DNA of 64,000 nucleotides from Pseudaquabacterium pictum (GCF_005403045.1 NZ_BJCL01000001.1:496001-560000); one strand, 5' to 3'; positions 1 to 11,465 are shown, counted from the stretch's first letter. Program-made: numbers and translations. Notes: a model not told the origin generated them from the sequence alone.

Positions 1-1
1 C

Positions 2-433
2 GCGCTCTACGCCGACGTCGCCAACTGGACCGACTGGGATCCAGACGTCAAGTCGGCCTCGATCAACGGCGCCTTCGCCAGCGGCAGCACCGGCGTGATC
101 GTGCCCAACGGTGGCCCGAAGTCGACCGTGGTGTTCAACCAGGTGGTGCCCAACCGCGGCTTCCATGTGCTGTGCAAGCTGCCGCTGTGCCGCATGCGTT
201 TCGAGCATGAATTGGTGCCCGCCGGCCAGGCCACCAAAGCCACCCACCGGGTGGTGTTCGAGGGGCTGCTGGCGCCGCTGTTCGGCCGCTTGATCGGCGC
301 AGGCATGCGCCAATCCCAGCCGCACGCGCTGCAGTCGCTCAAGCGGGTGGCGGAGGAGCGGCTTTCAGCGCATGCGACGCCGCGCCGCACCCAGGCCGAC
401 GGCGACCAGCCCGGCCAGCCACAGCGCCGTTGA
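2..433 (+). CDS. SRPBCC-family (polyketide cyclase-like) protein, 5' partial
   Basis: The gene runs in from the left edge, so the N-terminus is missing and about 143 residues are visible. The pattern V-x-N-W-x-x-W-D-P near the start, followed by alternating hydrophobic beta strands and a long C-terminal helix (ending L-Q-S-L-K-R-V-A-E-E), is typical of the START/SRPBCC helix-grip fold, which binds hydrophobic ligands. The ligand cannot be told from sequence. The last 69 bases overlap the 3' end of the convergent PEP-CTERM gene, and the final 20 or so residues (RTQADGDQPGQ) are low in complexity and probably unstructured. The family call is moderately sure; the function is unknown. Confidence 0.6.
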   Translation, partial: ALYADVANWTDWDPDVKSASINGAFASGSTGVIVPNGGPKSTVVFNQVVPNRGFHVLCKLPLCRMRFEHELVPAGQATKATHRVVFEGLLAPLFGRLIGAGMRQSQPHALQSLKRVAEERLSAHATPRRTQADGDQPGQPQRR

Positions 434-1000
434 AGCGGGCTCCGGAACGGCACTGACGCTGAAGCCCGCCGAGAACGGCGTGTCGGCCGACCCATTGAAG
501 CGGTCGCCTTCGTTGGTCAGGGCCTTGAAGTAGACCTGCAGGCGGTGCTGGCCCGCGCTGGCACCGGCCAGGAAGTTCACCTGCCCGCCGACCAGGCGCC
601 AGCTCTGGTCTTCGCCGCCGCCGGTGGTGCTGGCGGTGCCTGGAATGGTCAGCGGCACATTGCTGCCCCAGTTCAGGGTCAGTTCCTGCCAGGCACCGCT
701 GTCCACGCGCCAGTAGGCACGTGCGCCGGTCACGTCACCGCCGCTGTTCTTCCAGACGAACAGGTCGGCGCCGGTGAGCCAGGCACTGCTGCCCTGCGTG
801 AAGCTGCCCAGGTTGGCGTTGGCGAAGTCCGGCAGCAGATCGGTCGCCCACGCCGAGGTGTCGTACCACTGGGTGGCATCCGGGCCGTCCGCGTCGGCAT
901 CGACGCCGACGAAGCTGGCCCAGGTGCCCGTGGCGGCACTGGCGGGGCCGAGCAGTCCGCACAGGGCCAGGCCCGCCAGCAGCGAGGTCGGTGATTTCAT
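365..1000 (-). CDS. PEP-CTERM sorting domain protein, second of operon
   Basis: This 211-residue protein has an N-terminal signal peptide (M-K-S-P then a leucine/alanine core ending in A-S-A-A). It ends in the tripartite PEP-CTERM signal: V-P-E-P-A, a hydrophobic helix, and R-R-R-M-R. Such proteins are exported by Sec and processed by an exosortase, and are often surface or exopolysaccharide associated. The middle is rich in Trp, Gly and Asp, beta-like, and not recognised. The start is set by an AAGGAG Shine-Dalgarno and by an ATGA overlap with the stop of the upstream PEP-CTERM gene, suggesting translational coupling. No exosortase gene lies in the window. Confidence 0.8.
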   Translation of the reverse strand: MKSPTSLLAGLALCGLLGPASAATGTWASFVGVDADADGPDATQWYDTSAWATDLLPDFANANLGSFTQGSSAWLTGADLFVWKNSGGDVTGARAYWRVDSGAWQELTLNWGSNVPLTIPGTASTTGGGEDQSWRLVGGQVNFLAGASAGQHRLQVYFKALTNEGDRFNGSADTPFSAGFSVSAVPEPASTALWLAGLVAVGLGAARRRMR

Positions 1001-1602
1001 GACGTGCTCCTTGGTGCCCGCAGCTGGGGCGATGGGGGTTGACGACGGCGCACGGCGGCGAGGGCCACCAACGCCACACCGCCCAAGGCCAGGCCGGCAG
1101 TGGCCGGCTCGGGCACGGGGCTGATCTCGAAGCGCAGCGTGCCCGACAGCCATTGGCCGTCTGCCACGCCGGCGGCTGCGTCCTTGTAGGCCTCGCTGAA
1201 CTCGATGCGCAGCACGCCATCCGCGCCGGCGGCCAGGCCGAGGTCGCGCAGGTCCACCGTGCCGGTGTAGTCGCCGATGCCGCTGAACCCGTCGGCTGCG
1301 GCCGGCGCCAAGGTCACCACATCCAGGCCGGTGCTGTTGCCGAAGCTGACCTGCAGTTCAGCCAGGGTGCTGGGCGCGAAGGCCTCCAACCGCACCGACC
1401 AATCCAGCGCATTCAGCCGGGTGAACGCGCCGATGTCGATCTGCAGCACGGTGTTGCCCTCGTCGCCGAGCAGACCGTGGCTGCTGATCCCGGTGGTGTG
1501 GACGTCCACGGCGGCCTGCGCCGCGCCGGCCAGGGACAAGGCGATCAGGCCGGTGCCCAGCCACCGGATGGCTGGGGGCAGGAAGGCACGGGGACATTGC
1601 AT
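997..1602 (-). CDS. PEP-CTERM sorting domain protein, first of operon
   Basis: This 201-residue secreted protein has a signal peptide (hydrophobic stretch L-I-A-L-S-L-A-G-A-A-Q-A) and a mature part resembling cohesin/PEP-CTERM beta-sandwich proteins (I-D-I-G-A-F-T, L-D-W-S-V-R-L). It ends with V-P-E-P-A, a hydrophobic helix and a basic R-R-R tail, after which about 14 extra residues follow. It starts 11 bp after the pullulanase stop and its own stop overlaps the next PEP-CTERM start, so the three genes almost certainly share one mRNA. A carbohydrate-related surface role is inferred from the pullulanase neighbour only. Confidence 0.8.
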   Translation of the reverse strand: MQCPRAFLPPAIRWLGTGLIALSLAGAAQAAVDVHTTGISSHGLLGDEGNTVLQIDIGAFTRLNALDWSVRLEAFAPSTLAELQVSFGNSTGLDVVTLAPAAADGFSGIGDYTGTVDLRDLGLAAGADGVLRIEFSEAYKDAAAGVADGQWLSGTLRFEISPVPEPATAGLALGGVALVALAAVRRRQPPSPQLRAPRSTS

Positions 1603-1613
1603 GACAGAACCTT

Positions 1614-4600
1614 TCACTTGGACAGCGCGCTGCGCGCCACAAACACCACGGCAGTCCGCGCCGGCAGGCTGAAGCGGCCAGTGGCACGGTCGAAGCCAGC
1701 CAGCGCGGCGCGGCGGTCCGCGGCACCGGCGGCGGTGTGCACCGGGTGCAGCTCCAGCGGTCGGCCGGCCAGCGCCGGCAGCGTGAGCTGCTTGTCGGTC
1801 TTGTCGACGTTGATCAGGTAGACCAGCTCGTCGAAGTTGGCGCCGGGGTAGCCCACGCCGTGGAGCCGGCCGACCAGCACGGTGGGCTCCTGGCCGGAGC
1901 CGGTGTTGAGGAAGCTCAGCCGCGCCTTGATGTCCTCGGCCGTGCGCAGGCGCAGCAGGGTGCTGCTCTGGCGGATGCGCAGCAGGTCGCGGAAGGCATC
2001 GCGGGTCCAGGCGATCTCGGCGGCGCCCGGCTTGATCAGCGGATTGGCCAGCAGCGGGCGCGCCAGCGGCCAGTTGTCGGCGTTGTCCCGGGCGGGCGGC
2101 AGGCCGACGCCGAAGTTGTTGTCGGCATGGGTCCAGTCCAGGCGGTTGAACCAGTCGCCGCTGTCGTAGCTGTTGCGGTCCAGCGACTTGCTGCGCAAGG
2201 TGTCGGTGCCGGCATGGAAGTACAGCACCCCCTGGCTGAAGGTGTTGATGGCGTTCGCCAGGATCTGCACGCGGGCACGGTCCTCGCGGCTGGTGCCGGT
2301 GGGCAGGCGGTAGGCGTTGTTGTCGAACAGGGTCAGGTTGTCGTGGTTCTCCACGTAGTTCACCACCTCGCCCGGTTCCAGCACCCAGCCGGCGGGGATG
2401 CCGCCCACGTCGATCTGGTCCAGCCGCAGCATCGCGTCCCAGCTGGTCTGCATCTGGAAGCTGCGGATCGAGCCGGCCAGCGAGGCCTTGATGCGGTCCG
2501 CCTGCCACATCAGTTCGCCGCGCGTCTGGCCCGCCGCGCTGCCGTTGGGGTCGTAGAAGAACCCGTTCACATAGCCCTGGTTGGCCACCAGCGCGTTGCC
2601 CGAATCGCAGCAGCCGCCGCCGCGCACCGCGTCGCGGATCAGCGGGTTGAAGCTGCCGATGCCCGAGCCGTTGAGCGACAGCATCTCGGCCTGGACGAAG
2701 CGCGCGCCGTTGGCCACCTCGCCGAAGTTCCAGCCCTCGCCGACGATCTGCACCTCGCGGCCGGCGGCGGCCTTGACGCGGGCCTTGAGTGCCTCCATCA
2801 CCGCGCGCGGGTGGTGGCCCATGATGTCGAAGCGCAGCGAGCTGATGCGGTAGTCACGCGTCCAGGTGACGGCCGAGTCGATCATCAGCTTGGCCATCAT
2901 CCGGTTCTCGGCGGCAGTGTTCTCGCAGCAGGTGGAGCGCTCGACGCCGCCGCTGCCGTTGAGCCGGTGGTAGTAGCCAGGCACCACCTTGTCCAGCACC
3001 GAGGTGCTGTTCTGGCCCGAGGCGGTGGTGTGGTTGTAGACCATGTCCATGCCCACCCGCAGGCCCACGCCATGCAGCGCCTGCACCATGCGCCGGAACT
3101 CGACGATGCGGGCCAGCGGGTCGGCCACGCTGCTGGCGTAACTGCCATCGGGCGTGGTGAAGTGGTGCGGGTCGTAGCCCCAGTTGAAGCAGTCGGTGCC
3201 GGCGGTGGCGGCCACCGTCGCCTGCTGGCTGGTGCCGTCGGGCGTGCCACTGGGCGCGGGCGTGGTGCAGCCCTTCTCGCTGACGCTGGCGATGTCGAAG
3301 ACCGGCAGCAGGTGCACGTCGGTCAGGCCCGCCTGGGCCAGCGCGGCCAGATGGCGCATGCCGTTGGACTGGGTCTCGGTGAAGGCCAGGTACTTGCCAC
3401 GGCGGGCGGTGGGCACGCTGGCATCGTTGACCGAGAAGTCGCGCACATGCAGTTCGTAGATGCTCAGGTCGGCCGGGGCGGCCACGGTGGCCGGGGGCGA
3501 GGCGCCATCCCAGCCAGGTGGCTTGGTGGCCGGTGATTGCAGGTCGACCACCACGCTCTGCTGGCCGCCCTGGGTCAGACCCAGCGAGTACGGGTCGGTC
3601 ACCAGGTTGCGCACCAGGCCGACGCCGCGAACGAACACCTGCACCTGGTAGCGGTAGCTGGCGCCCTGCAGGTTGCCGGGCTTGCTGAGCTGCCAGACAC
3701 CGGTGGCGGCATCGCGGGTCATCGGCTCGGTGGTGGTGCGGGTCAGCAGCGTGGAACCGCTGACCGGCGTGGTGAGCACCACCGACACGGCCTGCGCGGT
3801 GGGCGCCCACAGCTTGAAGCGGGTGCTGCCACCGGCCACCACCGCGCCCAGGTCGGGCACAGCCTCGGCGGCGGTGTACAGGTCGTCCAGCGCGCCGGCG
3901 ATCTGGGCCGTCGTCGCGTTCTGCACGCGCCCTGCGGCGTCCTCCTGCACCAGCACCAGCTGCTGCTGGTGCAGCGCCGGCAGGCGTGGCAGGTCGGCCG
4001 GGCGCACCTGGAACACGGCACCGCTGGCCACCCACTTGAAGCGCTGCGCCTCGGCCGCCGGCACGCTGCCGGTGAAGGCGTCGAGCGTGATGAAGCCGTC
4101 GGCGCCCTGCACCGGCTGGTCCAGGCCCAGGCGGATCTGCCCGGTGGCCGAGTGGTACAGGCGCACGCTGCCGCTGGCGGCCAGCCGCGGCCACTTGACC
4201 AGCTGGCGGTTCAGCCAGACGGCGCGGGCGTCGGTGGTGGACACCTGGCGAAGATCCGGCGCAGCGGTGTAGACCTGGGTGTCGCGCTCGACCAGCCAGA
4301 TGTGGCCCACCTGGTTGCGCACCGTCAGCGAGGCATAGGGAACGCGGATGTTGGCGTCACGGCCGTCCTTGTCGTTCTCCTGCGGCGGCATGCCGTGGAT
4401 GATGAATTCCAGCGCGCTGCGGCTCACGTCACCCTGCGGGTTCAGCACCGGGATGTCGAACACCACCTCGCCGTCGCCGGCCGCGTGGCCCGGCATGGCG
4501 CTCAGCGGCACCGGCTGGTTCCAGCGGTCGATCTGCAGGCCGGCGGGCAGCGCGGCCACATCCAGGCCGCTGCCGTTCCACAGGTGCAGGCCCCAGGCGC

Positions 4601-5216
4601 TGTAGGCACCGTCGAAGCGCTTGTAGTGGACCCGCACCGTCTTGATGTCGGGCACCGGCAGCAGGCGCGGGTTGCTGGTGTAGTTGGTGCTGTCGCCTTC
4701 CAGACGCCAGATTTCATTGGCGCCGGACTGCAGCACGTGGCTCTGGTCGGCACCACCGTTGTCCTTGGTGTCACCCAGGTGGAAGAGGAAGCCCACCGTG
4801 CCACTGCCAGCGGCCAGCGGCACGTCGTAGTAGACGCCGAAGTCGTCACTGCCCGAGGCGTTCCAGCCGGCGTTCCAGTTCGGGCTCTGCGCCGCGTTCC
4901 AGGTGTGGATCTGCCAGCCCGCATGGTTGCCATCGGCGCGGCGGTAGTGCACCCGCAGCGAGGTGGCCGGCGCCGCCGGCGTGGCGACGGCGGCGATGCG
5001 CTGGTCGGGCAACGCCGACGCGCCCGCCGGCACGCCAGCCAGCAAGGCCACGCTGACGTCCGTGGTGGCGGCCAACCCGCCATCGACTGCCTGGGCCTGT
5101 GCACCGGCGTCACCACCACCACCGCCGCAGGCGGCGATCAAGCCGCACAACCCCAGCACCAGCGCGGTGGTCGCGCGCCGTGCCTGGCACCCCAGCCAGC
5201 GTCCCCATGTCGCCAT
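1614..5216 (-). CDS. pulA: Pullulanase-type alpha-1,6-glucosidase, lipoprotein
   Basis: This 1200-residue debranching enzyme hydrolyses alpha-1,6 links in pullulan or branched starch. The start at 5216 gives a lipoprotein signal with lipobox L-I-A-A-C at Cys30 followed by a glycine run. Two PUD/CBM41-like starch-binding modules follow (V-H-Y-R-R-x-D-G near 75, V-H-Y-K-R-F-D-G near 200), then a CBM48-like module and a GH13 catalytic barrel. All four GH13 regions are visible: D-M-V-Y-N-H (about 723), R-F-D-I-M-G-H-H with the nucleophile Asp (about 798), G-E-G-W with the acid Glu (about 826) and E-N-H-D (about 957). It likely acts at the cell surface, as PulA does in Klebsiella. It is the first gene of an operon with two PEP-CTERM genes. 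Confidence 0.93.
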   Translation of the reverse strand: MATWGRWLGCQARRATTALVLGLCGLIAACGGGGGDAGAQAQAVDGGLAATTDVSVALLAGVPAGASALPDQRIAAVATPAAPATSLRVHYRRADGNHAGWQIHTWNAAQSPNWNAGWNASGSDDFGVYYDVPLAAGSGTVGFLFHLGDTKDNGGADQSHVLQSGANEIWRLEGDSTNYTSNPRLLPVPDIKTVRVHYKRFDGAYSAWGLHLWNGSGLDVAALPAGLQIDRWNQPVPLSAMPGHAAGDGEVVFDIPVLNPQGDVSRSALEFIIHGMPPQENDKDGRDANIRVPYASLTVRNQVGHIWLVERDTQVYTAAPDLRQVSTTDARAVWLNRQLVKWPRLAASGSVRLYHSATGQIRLGLDQPVQGADGFITLDAFTGSVPAAEAQRFKWVASGAVFQVRPADLPRLPALHQQQLVLVQEDAAGRVQNATTAQIAGALDDLYTAAEAVPDLGAVVAGGSTRFKLWAPTAQAVSVVLTTPVSGSTLLTRTTTEPMTRDAATGVWQLSKPGNLQGASYRYQVQVFVRGVGLVRNLVTDPYSLGLTQGGQQSVVVDLQSPATKPPGWDGASPPATVAAPADLSIYELHVRDFSVNDASVPTARRGKYLAFTETQSNGMRHLAALAQAGLTDVHLLPVFDIASVSEKGCTTPAPSGTPDGTSQQATVAATAGTDCFNWGYDPHHFTTPDGSYASSVADPLARIVEFRRMVQALHGVGLRVGMDMVYNHTTASGQNSTSVLDKVVPGYYHRLNGSGGVERSTCCENTAAENRMMAKLMIDSAVTWTRDYRISSLRFDIMGHHPRAVMEALKARVKAAAGREVQIVGEGWNFGEVANGARFVQAEMLSLNGSGIGSFNPLIRDAVRGGGCCDSGNALVANQGYVNGFFYDPNGSAAGQTRGELMWQADRIKASLAGSIRSFQMQTSWDAMLRLDQIDVGGIPAGWVLEPGEVVNYVENHDNLTLFDNNAYRLPTGTSREDRARVQILANAINTFSQGVLYFHAGTDTLRSKSLDRNSYDSGDWFNRLDWTHADNNFGVGLPPARDNADNWPLARPLLANPLIKPGAAEIAWTRDAFRDLLRIRQSSTLLRLRTAEDIKARLSFLNTGSGQEPTVLVGRLHGVGYPGANFDELVYLINVDKTDKQLTLPALAGRPLELHPVHTAAGAADRRAALAGFDRATGRFSLPARTAVVFVARSALSK

Positions 5217-5242
5217 CGTCTCAGCCCCCGTTGTTTGGCGGG

Positions 5243-5264
5243 ATGCTAATGAAGTAAAACTACA
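5243..5264 (-). promoter_or_regulatory. Candidate operator and -10 box of the pullulanase operon
   Basis: Read on the minus strand, TGTAGTTTTACTTCA (5264-5250) is a 15-bp dyad (TGTAGT-N3-ACTTCA, one mismatch from perfect arms). A -10-like TAGCAT (5248-5243) follows directly, with a weak TTTCGG 17 bp further upstream. A protein bound here would sit in the promoter spacer, as repressors do. The core TGTAGTTTTACT recurs at 5369-5380 on the plus strand. Binding by a starch or maltose regulator is inferred, not shown. Confidence 0.5.
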
Positions 5265-5368
5265 ACCGAAACCCAGTGAAATCCCGATCAAGGGTCAATC
5301 TCTAGGCCAGGGCTGGGTGAGGCGCTGACGACCGTTGGGCTCCATGCGACGATGCAGCAGATCGATGG

Positions 5369-5380
5369 TGTAGTTTTACT
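5369..5380 (+). repeat. Second arm of 12-bp inverted repeat upstream of pulA
   Basis: TGTAGTTTTACT is the exact reverse complement of AGTAAAACTACA at 5253-5264, about 105 bp away in the same intergenic region. Both are AT-rich islands in very GC-rich DNA. It may be an auxiliary operator. The rest of the 5217-5497 interval shows no gene. Confidence 0.5.
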
Positions 5381-5460
5381 CCCAACACCGGCGAATGGAC
5401 GCCAGCGGCGGGCACGCGCCAGCCTGCCGGGACGGCGTCTTTATGCGGGAAACGGGGGAT

Positions 5461-5485
5461 CCCGCGCCGGGTCACCGGCCGCGGG
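5461..5485 (-). terminator. GC-rich hairpin downstream of fdx, possible terminator
   Basis: The minus strand can form two stacked 5-bp stems (CCCGC/GCGGG and GCCGG/CCGGC) with one bulged G and a TGAC loop, starting about 13 nt after the fdx stop. It has no U-tract, so it may act as an mRNA 3' end stabiliser or a weak terminator. Confidence 0.3.
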
Positions 5486-5497
5486 CGGGCGCAGCGC

Positions 5498-5836
5498 TCA
5501 GTGGTTCTCGCGCGCGTGGTTGATCGTGTACTTCGGGATCTCGACCACCAGGTCGGCATCGGCGACGATGGCCTGGCAGCCCAGGCGCGAGTCGGGCTCC
5601 AGGCCCCAGGCGCGGTCGAGCAGGTCTTCCTCGCCCTCTTCCATCGCATTGAGCGAGCGGAAGCCCTGGCGCACGATCACATGGCAGGTGGTGCAGGCGC
5701 AGCTCATGTCGCAGGCATGCTCCAGCGCGATGCCGTTGTCCAGCAGGGCCTCGCAGATCGAGGTACCGCGGGGCGCCTTCACCTCCGCACCCTGGGGGCA
5801 GAGTTCGGCATGGGGCAGGATCTTGATGACGGGCAT
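5498..5836 (-). CDS. fdx: ISC-type [2Fe-2S] ferredoxin
   Basis: This 112-residue ferredoxin is the electron donor of the ISC iron-sulfur assembly machinery in the cytoplasm. The cluster ligands fall at Cys42, Cys48, Cys51 and Cys87, the same positions as in E. coli Fdx, with the typical context H-A-C-D-M-S-C-A-C-T-T-C and R-L-G-C-Q-A. It is the last gene of the isc operon, 22 bp after hscA. No iscX follows. Confidence 0.95.
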   Translation of the reverse strand: MPVIKILPHAELCPQGAEVKAPRGTSICEALLDNGIALEHACDMSCACTTCHVIVRQGFRSLNAMEEGEEDLLDRAWGLEPDSRLGCQAIVADADLVVEIPKYTINHARENH

Positions 5837-5858
5837 GGTGGTGGCGGGAGTCGCAGAT

Positions 5859-7715
<1,857 letters not shown>

Positions 7716-7762
7716 GTTGTTGGTCTTGTGGGTCGGCGGAAACGGGATTGGGGTCGGCGCGC

Positions 7763-8293
7763 TCAGCGGTCGAGTGCACTCAACCGGCGGGCCATGTCGT
7801 CGCGGAAGCGGGCCACGAACATCAGCGCCCGCACCTGCTGGGCGGCGGCTGCGGTGTCGCCCTGCCCGTCCAGCGCCTCGGTCAGCTGGGCCAGCATTCT
7901 GCGCTCCTGCGCGGCCACGCTGTCGTCCAGCGCCTCCACCGCGTCGGCATCGGCGGCGTCGTCCAACGCCTCGCGCCATGCCATCTGCTGCATCAGGAAG
8001 GCGCCGGGCATGGCGGTGTTGTGCTCGGCGTTGATCGGCACGCCGCGCAGCTCACACAGGTAGGCGCCGCGCCGGAGCGGATCTTTCAGCCGCTGGTAGG
8101 CCTCGTTCACCCGCACGGCCCACTGCATGGCCAGGCGCTGGGCGGCCGCGCCCTCGCTGGCGAAGCGGTCGGGGTGCACCTGGGATTGCAGCGCGCGCCA
8201 CTGGTCGGCCAGCGCGGCGGCGTCCAGCGCATGCCGCTGCGGCAGGCCGAACAGGGTGAAGTCGTCGTCGGAGAGTTGCATCGTCGGGGCCAT
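7763..8293 (-). CDS. hscB: Fe-S assembly J-domain co-chaperone HscB
   Basis: This 176-residue J-protein delivers IscU to HscA and stimulates its ATPase. The J domain (F-x-L-F-G-L-P near the start, the H-P-D-R-F signature about residue 45) is followed by a C-terminal helical bundle. The GTG-free start at 8293 has a weak GAG element and overlaps nothing; an internal ATG at 8281 (M-Q-L-S-D-D-D-F) is an equally typical HscB beginning. The gene lies only 7 bp after the GNAT gene, so it is co-transcribed. Confidence 0.93.
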   Translation of the reverse strand: MAPTMQLSDDDFTLFGLPQRHALDAAALADQWRALQSQVHPDRFASEGAAAQRLAMQWAVRVNEAYQRLKDPLRRGAYLCELRGVPINAEHNTAMPGAFLMQQMAWREALDDAADADAVEALDDSVAAQERRMLAQLTEALDGQGDTAAAAQQVRALMFVARFRDDMARRLSALDR

Positions 8294-8300
8294 GGGGCGC

Positions 8301-8783
8301 TCACAGGGCCTTGGCCATGAACACCGACAGGCCGTTGTCGGGGTAGCCACCGAACGGACCGCGCACCGCGTAGCCGGCGCGGCGGTACAGCCGCAGGGCC
8401 TCGGCCTGGTCGCCGCCGGTCTCCAGCAAAGCCTGCGGGATGCCGTCGCTGCGCAGGCCGGCCTCCAGCTGGGCCAGCATGGCTTCGGCGATGCGCTGGC
8501 CACGTTGGGCGGGCGCCACGAACATGCGCTTGATCTCGCCGTAGGCCATGCCGCCGGTGTCGGGCTCGGCCGGCATGCGCCGCGCCGCGCCGCAACCCAC
8601 CGCCGCACCACCCCGCCGTGCCACCAGGAACAGCACGTCTTCGGCCAGCAGCTGCTGCACACCCAGGATGTGGTTGTCCTCGGGCGCGTACAGGCCGGCC
8701 AGGTAGGTGTCCAGCGCGTCCAGCAGCGCCAGCACCTCGGGTTGGTCAGGCCGCTCGGAGCGGATCACAAGCTCTGCATGCAT
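8301..8783 (-). CDS. GNAT family N-acetyltransferase inside the isc operon
   Basis: This 160-residue GNAT protein has the acetyl-CoA binding signature V-A-P-A-Q-R-G-Q-R-I-A (the Q/R-x-x-G-x-G/A type loop, about residue 90). Motif B follows (L-R-L-Y-R-R-A-G-Y), ending near F-M-A-K-A-L. The substrate cannot be deduced; small-molecule and protein acetylation are both possible. It sits between iscA (81 bp) and hscB (7 bp) on the same strand, so it probably lies on the isc transcript, a place where most isc operons carry no extra gene. Confidence 0.85.
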   Translation of the reverse strand: MHAELVIRSERPDQPEVLALLDALDTYLAGLYAPEDNHILGVQQLLAEDVLFLVARRGGAAVGCGAARRMPAEPDTGGMAYGEIKRMFVAPAQRGQRIAEAMLAQLEAGLRSDGIPQALLETGGDQAEALRLYRRAGYAVRGPFGGYPDNGLSVFMAKAL

Positions 8784-8864
8784 GGCATTCCAGACAGGAC
8801 AAAGGCGCGGGATGCAGCCTCCGCGCCTTGTTGCAAGCCGGGTGCCAGACCCGGCTGGTGAGGC

Positions 8865-9188
8865 TCACACGCGGAAGGATTCTCCGCAGCCGCAACGGTC
8901 CTTCTCGCGCGGGTTGTGGAACTTGAAGCCTTCGTTCAGGCCCTCGCGCACGAAGTCCAGCTCGGTGCCGTCCAGGTAGGGCAGGCTCTTGGGGTCGATC
9001 AGCACCTTGATGCCGTGGGCCTCGAAGATGTGGTCTTCGGGGGCCACATCGTCGGCATATTCCAGCTTGTAGGCCAGGCCGGAGCAGCCGGTGGTCTTGA
9101 CGCCCAGGCGCACGCCCACGCCCTTGCCGCGCTTGCTGATGTAGCGCGTGACGTGGCGGGCCGCGGCTTCTGACAGGGTGACAGCCAT
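8865..9188 (-). CDS. iscA: Iron-sulfur cluster assembly protein IscA
   Basis: This 107-residue A-type carrier has the three conserved cysteines at 35, 99 and 101 (T-G-C-S-G and C-G-C-G-E-S-F), identical in position to E. coli IscA. It carries iron or Fe-S clusters to apo-targets. It is located 5 bp after iscU in the isc operon. Confidence 0.96.
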   Translation of the reverse strand: MAVTLSEAAARHVTRYISKRGKGVGVRLGVKTTGCSGLAYKLEYADDVAPEDHIFEAHGIKVLIDPKSLPYLDGTELDFVREGLNEGFKFHNPREKDRCGCGESFRV

Positions 9189-9193
9189 GGCGT

Positions 9194-9613
9194 TCAGGCG
9201 GCCTGCGTGCTGCCGGCTTGGGCCGCCACGTCGCCGTGCTTGGCCTTGTAGTCGCTGACGGCCGCCTTGATGGCGTCTTCAGCCAGGATCGAGCAGTGGA
9301 TCTTCACCGGCGGCAGCGCCAGTTCCTCGGCGATGTTGGTGTTCTTGATCTCCAGCGCCTGGTCCAGCGTCTTGCCCTTGACCCACTCGGTCACCAGCGA
9401 GCTGCTGGCAATCGCCGAGCCGCAGCCGTAGGTCTTGAAGCGCGCGTCCTCGATCAAGCCGGTGGCCGGGTTCACCTTGATCTGCAGCTTCATCACGTCG
9501 CCGCAGGCCGGCGCACCCACCATGCCGGTGCCCACGTCGGCGTCGCCCTTGTCGAAGCCGCCCACGTTGCGGGGGTTCTCGTAGTGGTCGATGACCTTGT
9601 CGCTGTATGCCAT
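9194..9613 (-). CDS. iscU: Iron-sulfur cluster scaffold IscU
   Basis: This 139-residue scaffold is where [2Fe-2S] clusters are built from IscS sulfur. The three ligand cysteines (C37 in A-C-G-D, about C64 in G-C-G-S-A, about C107 in H-C-S-I), the conserved Asp39 and the HscA-recognition motif L-P-P-V-K (100-104) are present. The C-terminal alanine-rich tail is a few residues longer than usual. It lies 19 bp after iscS. Confidence 0.97.
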   Translation of the reverse strand: MAYSDKVIDHYENPRNVGGFDKGDADVGTGMVGAPACGDVMKLQIKVNPATGLIEDARFKTYGCGSAIASSSLVTEWVKGKTLDQALEIKNTNIAEELALPPVKIHCSILAEDAIKAAVSDYKAKHGDVAAQAGSTQAA

Positions 9614-9632
9614 GTCAGTCCTCCAAACAGTC

Positions 9633-10847
9633 TTAATGTGCAGCCCACTGGATGCTGCTGATGTCGATGCCGTCGCGGTACATGTCCCACAGCGGTGACA
9701 GCTCGCGCAGTTTCGCCACGCGGTCCTTCAGGGTGCTGACGGCGTAGTCGATCTCGGCCTCGGTGGTGAAGCGGCCGATGGTCATGCGCAGGCTGCTGTG
9801 GGCCAGCTCGTCGCTGCGGCCCAGGGCGCGGAGCACATAGCTGGGCTCCAGGCTGGCCGACGTGCAGGCCGAGCCGGAGCTCACCGCGATGCCCTTCACA
9901 CCCATGATCAGCGACTCACCCTCGACATAGTTGAACGAGATGTTCAGGTTGTGCGGCACGCGGTGCTGCATGTCGCCGTTGATGAACACCTGCTCGATGT
10001 CGGTGAGGCCGCTGACCAGCTTGGTGTGAAGCGCGCGGATGCGTTCGCCCTCGGTCGCCATCTCCTGGCGGGCGATGTCGAAGGCCGTGCCCATGCCGAC
10101 GCACTGGTGCGTGGGCAGCGTGCCCGAGCGCATGCCGCGCTCATGGCCGCCACCGTGCATCTGGGCTTCCAGCCGCACGCGGGGCTTGCGCCGCACGTAC
10201 AGCGCGCCGATGCCCTTGGGCCCGTAGGTCTTGTGCGAAGCCAGGCTCATCAGGTCGACCGGCAGCGTGGCCAGGTCGATCACCACCTTGCCGGTGGCCT
10301 GGGCGGCGTCGACATGGAAGATGATGCCGCGCTCACGGCACAGGTTGCCGATGGTCGGGATGTCCTGGATGACGCCGATCTCGTTGTTGACCAGCATCAC
10401 CGACACCAGGATGGTGTCGGGCCGCAGCGCGTCCTTGAACTTGTCCAGGTCGAGCAGGCCGTTGGGCTCGACATCGAGGTAGGTGGCCTCGAAGCCCTGG
10501 CGCTCCAGCTCGCGCACCGTGTCCAGCACCGCCTTGTGCTCGGTCTTGACAGTGATGATGTGCTTGCCGCGGCCCTTGTAGAACTGCGCCGCGCCCTTGA
10601 TGGCGAGGTTGATGCTCTCGGTGGCGCCGCTGGTCCAGACGATCTCGCGCGGGTCGGCATTGACCAGCGCGGCCACCTGCTCGCGGCTCTTCTCGACGAT
10701 GGCCTCGGCCTCCCAGCCCCAGGCATGGCTGCGGCTGGCCGGGTTGCCGAAGTGCTCGCGCAGCCAGGGAATCATCGCGTCGACGACACGCGGGTCCACC
10801 GGCGTGGTGGCGCCGTAGTCGAGGTAGATGGGGAAATGCGGGGTCAT
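9633..10847 (-). CDS. iscS: Cysteine desulfurase IscS
   Basis: This 404-residue PLP enzyme converts L-cysteine to L-alanine and hands persulfide sulfur to IscU. The PLP lysine lies in [12 protein letters not shown] (about 206) and the mobile catalytic cysteine loop is [13 protein letters not shown] (about 328). Both this and the C-terminal IscU-docking region (ending [15 protein letters not shown]) mark the IscS rather than the SufS or NifS type. It is the second gene of the operon, 28 bp after iscR. Confidence 0.97.
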   Translation of the reverse strand: MTPHFPIYLDYGATTPVDPRVVDAMIPWLREHFGNPASRSHAWGWEAEAIVEKSREQVAALVNADPREIVWTSGATESINLAIKGAAQFYKGRGKHIITVKTEHKAVLDTVRELERQGFEATYLDVEPNGLLDLDKFKDALRPDTILVSVMLVNNEIGVIQDIPTIGNLCRERGIIFHVDAAQATGKVVIDLATLPVDLMSLASHKTYGPKGIGALYVRRKPRVRLEAQMHGGGHERGMRSGTLPTHQCVGMGTAFDIARQEMATEGERIRALHTKLVSGLTDIEQVFINGDMQHRVPHNLNISFNYVEGESLIMGVKGIAVSSGSACTSASLEPSYVLRALGRSDELAHSSLRMTIGRFTTEAEIDYAVSTLKDRVAKLRELSPLWDMYRDGIDISSIQWAAH

Positions 10848-10875
10848 GGTGTGGGGAGCAGGATTGGGCGCTGGC

Positions 10876-11409
10876 TCACTTCGACAGCGCGCTGCCGAGG
10901 GCGAAGACGGAATTCGGGGCGGTGATCTTGATCGGCTTGACCACCGGCACGGTGGAGATGGCGCGCTTGATCGGCGCCTCCTCGATGGACACGCCCTTGG
11001 CCAGCTGGTCTTCCACCAGCTTCTTCAGCGAGATGGAATCCAGGTACTCGATCATCTTCTGGTTCAGGCTGGCCCACAGGTCGTGCGTCATGCAGCGGCC
11101 GGCGTCGTCGCCCATGCAGTTTTCCTTGCCGGCGCAGCCGGTGGCGTCGATGGGTTCGTCGACTGCGACGATGATGTCGGCCACGGTGATCTCGTCGCTC
11201 TTGCGGCCGAGGGAATAGCCGCCGCCCGGGCCGCGGGTGGATTCCACCAGCTCATGCCGGCGCAGCTTGCCGAACAGCTGCTCCAGGTAGGACAGCGAAA
11301 TCTGCTGCCGCTGGCTGATCGCCGCCAGCGCGACCGGCCCGTTGTTCGAGCGCAGCGCCAGGTCGATCATCGCCGTGACGGCAAAACGGCCTTTGGTGGT
11401 CAATCGCAT
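10876..11409 (-). CDS. iscR: Fe-S cluster-responsive regulator IscR
   Basis: This 177-residue Rrf2-family winged helix repressor senses Fe-S status. Start 11409 ([11 protein letters not shown]) has an AGGAGA ribosome site. Cluster ligands Cys92, Cys98, Cys106 and His109 are visible (C-A-G-K-E-N-C, R-C-M-T-H); the loop between the second and third Cys is two residues longer than in E. coli. The C-terminus is longer than E. coli IscR and ends in a basic/alanine-poor tail. It probably represses its own operon through the two sites just upstream. Confidence 0.95.
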   Translation of the reverse strand: MRLTTKGRFAVTAMIDLALRSNNGPVALAAISQRQQISLSYLEQLFGKLRRHELVESTRGPGGGYSLGRKSDEITVADIIVAVDEPIDATGCAGKENCMGDDAGRCMTHDLWASLNQKMIEYLDSISLKKLVEDQLAKGVSIEEAPIKRAISTVPVVKPIKITAPNSVFALGSALSK

Positions 11410-11465
11410 GAGGATTCTCCTGAGGGTCACCAGTGGTACGCAGGCTGGCCCGGGGGGACCAGCGG

